In this document: positions 57,402 through 64,000 of the stretch, piece after piece
Layout: each line of letters starts with the position of its first letter
Numbering within the stretch: position 1 is the first letter of the stretch
Assembly: GCA_030248295.1 (NCBI GenBank)
Contig: JASANH010001412.1
Coordinates: forward strand, 62,001 to 126,000
Direction of reading: 5' to 3'
Length of the DNA: 64,000 nucleotides
Source of the DNA: Mesodorylaimus sp. YZB2_4
Lineage: Eukaryota > Nematoda > Enoplea > Dorylaimida > Dorylaimidae
Translations under genes and position numbers: made by a program
Notes under the pieces: generated by a model
Databases searched by the model: none
What the model saw: the letters and a program-made list of their open reading frames with translations, nothing else
Told to the model about the DNA's origin: nothing

Positions 57402-58019
57402 TCTAACGATAAGAAGTAAGTGAAAAATGGCGATATAAGCTGCTCTTCTGCAGAAAATGCGTAAGTTATAGCAAATCAATATCGATGCTAAGTCTTTGAC
57501 TTACGCGCCGCAGCGTACGATAGCGCTTTGGTTTTTTGAGACCGCTCTTGTGCGTGCTTTCTTTGTGAACAGCTTTTTCACGTAAGCAACAGTGGAATGC
57601 GAATTACCAACACTTTCGGTGTGACAGTCGAGAGCGCCTTACTACAGGAATGACTTATTTTTGTTAGACCTGTAACCTTTGCACAAGAAAGCGCACGATG
57701 GAGAAACATCTGTGATCTGTCCGCCTTTTGCGAATCAGGTTTGTGATTTCTTTCAAATATCCCTGTTTAATCTGCACGCAGAAGTTGTTCAATTTTTAAG
57801 TCTCACAGATCGCGACAGAAAAGAACGAAGAGGAAGACTAGCGATCAGTTAATTGTTGCTTTAGCGGATGGTTTACAAACACATGGTTCACCCACTATAG
57901 GTGCAAGGAGCACGTTTTCATTGGTTGCTGCCTGAGAAATCACAGATTACAGTTTTAAAAGGAAAAACTGCACGTTATAGACTTTCCTGTTCAATAAGTG
58001 GCCTCCAAAACCACGTCGC

Positions 58020-60090
58020 CAAAGCAGAGCTAGAGTTCGATCTTCGCAAAAGCAACATTTTTTGAAGGCGCTATCATGGGATGGGCAAACGAATTTTTCG
58101 ACTTTCATTTTTTATGATGGTGCCATGGTCCCTCAAGTGGAGATGGCCGTCAGCTGAGTGATTTTGTTACGCTTGGGTGATATCGCCCCATCTTCCTTAT
58201 CATAGGCAGCTACATACAGTATGAGGCCAAGAAAAATCAATTTGTTTTAGCGCAACTTCTTCAGGATCGCGACAAAGGTGTGAAACTTCTCACTTTAGCG
58301 ATGGACGAGGGGGGCAGCATTTACCCGCGTTTTTGAAAAACAAGATCACCATTCTCATACAGCATTACGTGCCGGTCCTCAAATACGTCACCGGTCATCA
58401 ATGTTCGATAATTACTGTAATTTACAGCATTCGCATCCAGTATCATCTGATTCTGTCGTTGACACTGTCCACAACTTTTCTTGACCAGTCACTATACTGG
58501 GAGATGCAGGGCGTAGCAGACATCAGTTGCTTGTCGGAAGACTTCGAAAGAGGTTCCTAGCTATGGCTTCTCTACAATCGTAACGCATGGCTATTGCTCT
58601 CCAGACCTCGGTGGGCAGTCCGCTTTGAATGGGTCGGTGATGGGTGGACCGATTGTTCGCATATCCACCAATCCACCCATCATGGATCCGTTCAAGGCGG
58701 ACTGTCCACACAACGTCAGGCCGTGCTGGTGACTGTCAAGTCAGATGTCTTATTCGAGAACGAATTGTTCACTAATCGTCAGACTGGCGACCAGTGTTAG
58801 AATTTTGGACAGACTCCAGCATGCTAGCATGTTATTCGGTACCGAATAGCATGCTGGAGCCGGTCCAAAATTCTAATGCCCATTGCATCGGAGACACCTG
58901 GGACAATATACCCAGTGAAGGATTTTTACAGAACTGTGAAAAGTAAGGTGAAGTGGTTGAAGAGATTTGATAGATTTGTTTCTGTATCAAATTTTTTTTT
59001 TTCGACGAAAGCAGGGGTAAAGTTCAATCTTCGCAAAAGAAACATAAAGACATTTTTTCTAAGGCTCGACAGGAAATGGGCAAACAAATTTTTCGACTTC
59101 CTCTTTTGATGATAGTGCGATGGTACCCCAACTGGAGATGGCTGGAAAAGTATTTAAAAAAATTTTCTCTGCTGTTGTTTTTCAACACATTTCGAATTTG
59201 TCACGCATAGATGATATCTGCCTATCCCCCTTATCAAAGGCAAATACTTGGGAGGCTGGGGAAAATCAATTTGTTTGTCGGCCACCCCTTCAGGATCTCG
59301 ACAAAAGTTGAAACTTCTCACATCAGCGATGGACGAGGTAGCAGCGGGTGCCCGCGTTCTTGAAAACAAGATCATTATTCATGTCCTAGTATCACGCGCC
59401 AGTCCAGAAATGCGTCACAGGTCATCAATTTTTGATAATTACAGTAATTTACAGCATCCGGCATCCTCTGATTCTGTCGATGACACTGTCCACAACTTTT
59501 GTTGATCGGTCACATGTACTTGGAGACGCAAAGCATGAGCAGATATCAGTGGCTGTTCGGAAGACTTTGCGAAAGTTTCCCATCTATGGCTTTCTCTCAA
59601 TCATCTACAGATAGTGATCGTCGTCGACATTGGCGTGTAGTCGATCCAGCATGGCCGAGTAATCCACAGAAGAACGGCACTGTTACCACGTCGCAGGTAA
59701 GTGCCCATTTATTCATGAAATACCCCCTGTTCTAATCTCGCAGGGGACCAGTTCGCATGGTTATTGCTCTCCAGTACTCGGCGGTCAGCGTTATACAGTT
59801 TCGTGATTAGTGGACTCATCACGACCAATCCACTGGTCATGGAATCGTTAAATGCGGACTGCCAAGGCAACGTCCTGCCGTGCTGGTGATGCGAAACGTG
59901 GACCATAAAGTCCCATGTCCTATTCGCGAAAGAAGTGTCCAATAATCGCCAGACGTGCGACAGTGTCAGAGTTTCGGACGGATTCCAGCATTTAATTCGG
60001 TCCGCTGAATGGCCATTGCACAGGAGACACCATTGTGCTGAGACAATACGACCAGTGAAGGGTTTCCATGGAACAGTATATGACAAGGGC
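58020..60090 (+). repeat. Diverged direct duplication, two ~1-kb copies
   Basis: Copy A (58020-58950) and copy B (59010-60090) share a long series of words in the same order: TTCGCAAAAG, AATTTTTCGACTT, CTTCTCAC.T.AGCGATGGACGAG, GATAATTAC.GTAATTTACAG, TGACACTGTCCACAACTTTT, ATGG.TATTGCTCTCCAG, and CCCAGTGAAGG against CCAGTGAAGG. Copy B has ~150 extra bases around 59600-59750. Near the end of each copy a short frame stays open and ends in the same residues before the stop (ADC..NV.PCW), hinting that the block was once coding. Confidence 0.75.
58797..58880. repeat. Near-perfect hairpin palindrome
   Basis: TTAGAATTTTGGAC, CTCCAGCATGCTA and ATTCGGTACCGAAT at the centre pair with TAGCATGCTGGAG and GTCCAAAATTCTAA. 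It lies within copy A of the tandem duplication. The matching place in copy B keeps only a non-palindromic remnant. Confidence 0.85.
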
Positions 60091-60638
60091 TGTGAACATC
60101 CTGCTGTCTGTCTTTCCTTCGCGTTCTAATCATGTCGTATCTAAGAACGTTACAAAGTAAACCCTATTTAGTGCTTTTCATAATCGTTCGTGACCCTGAG
60201 TAATATTGTATGGACTCAATTTTTACAACTTCCTGTTGCAGAGCTGTCATGAGCTCAAATTTGTCTGCTGCCAAGATGGTGTATTTTTTTGGCATTTAAT
60301 TCCAAAGTGTAACATCTACGGGTATTGTAGTGTGAAAATGTTTAGAATGAATTTTATAGTGTTCAACAAGTGTTCTCTGTGCAACAGAGTCACCCACGCG
60401 TTCTCATCGACACGCGCGGCTCAATTCATATTGCCGCTCAAATTTGAATGTTGTCTGTACTTTGCGCTAAAGTGGTTTGGCGCCAAGAAGTAAACCATGG
60501 ATATAGTATGTGTTTAGTATATCCACGAAGTAAAGAGCACCACGGCAACACGATTGTGTTTTGTTTTTGTTCAATCTCCACAACCAAAACTGATTCTGTT
60601 TTGTTAGTTTAGACAGAATAAATTAAAAATTCTCGATA

Positions 60639-63230
<2,592 letters not shown>

Positions 63231-64000
63231 ATAACTCCTCGCACGAGCATAAAAACACACTTCTCTCGCGCACTCCTCTCCCTCCCCCCCCGCCTAGGGC
63301 ACGTCCCCCACTTATTTTTCTTTTATTAACCCCATCAACAAAGCGCAAAAATTATATCTAATTTAAAGATTGTTTTTTTTTAATATCTTTTACCTTTTTC
63401 TTTTTCCCACCTCAGTCCAACATATCTATTTTATTTAATATCACATTAAACACACACTACACCCCTTTTCCCCCTTTTCCCTCCTCCCCATTCTCCCCTC
63501 CCCCCCCCTCCCCTCTCCTCCCCTCTTCCGCCCGCCTCTCCGATAACCTACCTTCCCATATTTCCTCCCTACGTGTAATCCCCACACTGCATATCTATTC
63601 ACCCTTCATCTGGTCTCGAGCGACACTCCCCACTCCCTTCACCATCTCCCGGCACACCTCCACCCCCAGTTCCAGTTCCATACGAACTCATCTCACACCC
63701 CCTCTCCCCTAACCCATTCCATCTCCCCCTCCTCCTCATCAAAGCAATCTAAACTCTTCATCTCTTTTCGACTCATTCTCAAACCTCCAATTCACACAAT
63801 CAAAACAATCTCTCCATATTCTGCCACCAACCCAACTATTACTCTATTTACATTCAACCCAGCAACCCGAAAAACCACATACAACACAAAACAACTAATC
63901 TATCTCTAAATAATATATATCCAATCAATCCCTCTTTCTCCCATTATCTTTTCATATCTTACGACATCCCAACCCCCCGCGCCCCCCACAACACCCCCCC
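63231..64000. other. Strongly G-depleted, C/T/A-rich terminal stretch
   Basis: From about 63300 to the end, G becomes very rare while C is abundant, in runs such as CTCCCCTCCCCCCCCTCCCC. Before 63200 composition is ordinary. No frame or repeat family was recognised. It is either contig-end sequence of poor quality or an extreme strand-skewed tract. Confidence 0.6.

Larger units (their letters stand above)
57402..60638. other. Intergenic region with a ~1-kb tandem duplication
   Basis: Most of this stretch is two diverged copies of one block (58020-58950 and 59010-60090), described separately. No intact gene was recognised. Confidence 0.5.

Overview
This is eukaryotic, intron-rich animal DNA. 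Nearly every gene can be rebuilt as exons bounded by GT..AG, and most acceptors have the short T-rich form TTTTCAG, TTTCAG or TTTTAG with little polypyrimidine tract. That splice style fits a nematode. So do a family 19 chitinase gene, frequent poly-G/poly-C runs, and T-rich acceptors just upstream of some start codons that could receive a spliced leader. The species and clade cannot be fixed from the sequence. Bacterial features (operons, Shine-Dalgarno sites, CRISPR) are absent.

Layout. 1-5.8 kb: no confident gene. 5.8-13 kb (+): an ETS transcription factor of the ESE (ELF3/ELF5/EHF) type with two alternative last exons that each finish the DNA-binding domain. 14.8-16.4 kb (-): an intronless carnosine N-methyltransferase-like gene. 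17.9-21.1 kb (+): a Rab8-like GTPase without a visible prenylation tail. 22.5-22.8 kb (-): MULE transposase remnant. 23.9-26.8 kb (+): a six-exon short-chain dehydrogenase with a 65-bp minisatellite in an intron. 27.4-28.4 kb (-): dead mariner. 31.6-34.0 kb (+): secreted GH19 chitinase-like protein. 36.9-37.1 kb (+): an isolated guanylate-kinase-like (MAGUK) exon. 38.5-42.3 kb (-): a two-exon type I membrane protein of unknown function. 45.3-54.5 kb (+): an ionotropic glutamate receptor-like channel whose 3.6-kb fourth intron holds a complete antisense ORAI calcium-channel gene (47.0-47.9 kb). 55.8-57.4 kb (-): two RhoGAP exons resembling MgcRacGAP/CYK-4, and a probable small Ig-like membrane protein. 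60.6-61.9 kb (+): thymidylate synthase, lacking its last exon(s).

The genes are separate single-copy housekeeping or signalling genes rather than one pathway. The closest functional pair is the receptor channel and the nested ORAI channel, both plasma-membrane cation channels. Between and inside genes lie many non-autonomous repeats: a tRNA-headed SINE pair, three copies of a ~300-bp inverted-repeat MITE, a 713-bp hAT-type element with an exact 8-bp target duplication, several palindromes, and a ~1-kb tandem duplication.

The last ~700 bases are almost free of G and look like low-quality contig-end sequence or an extreme strand-skewed tract. All exon models come from reading frames and splice phases by eye. 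Homology calls come from motif recognition, not a database search.
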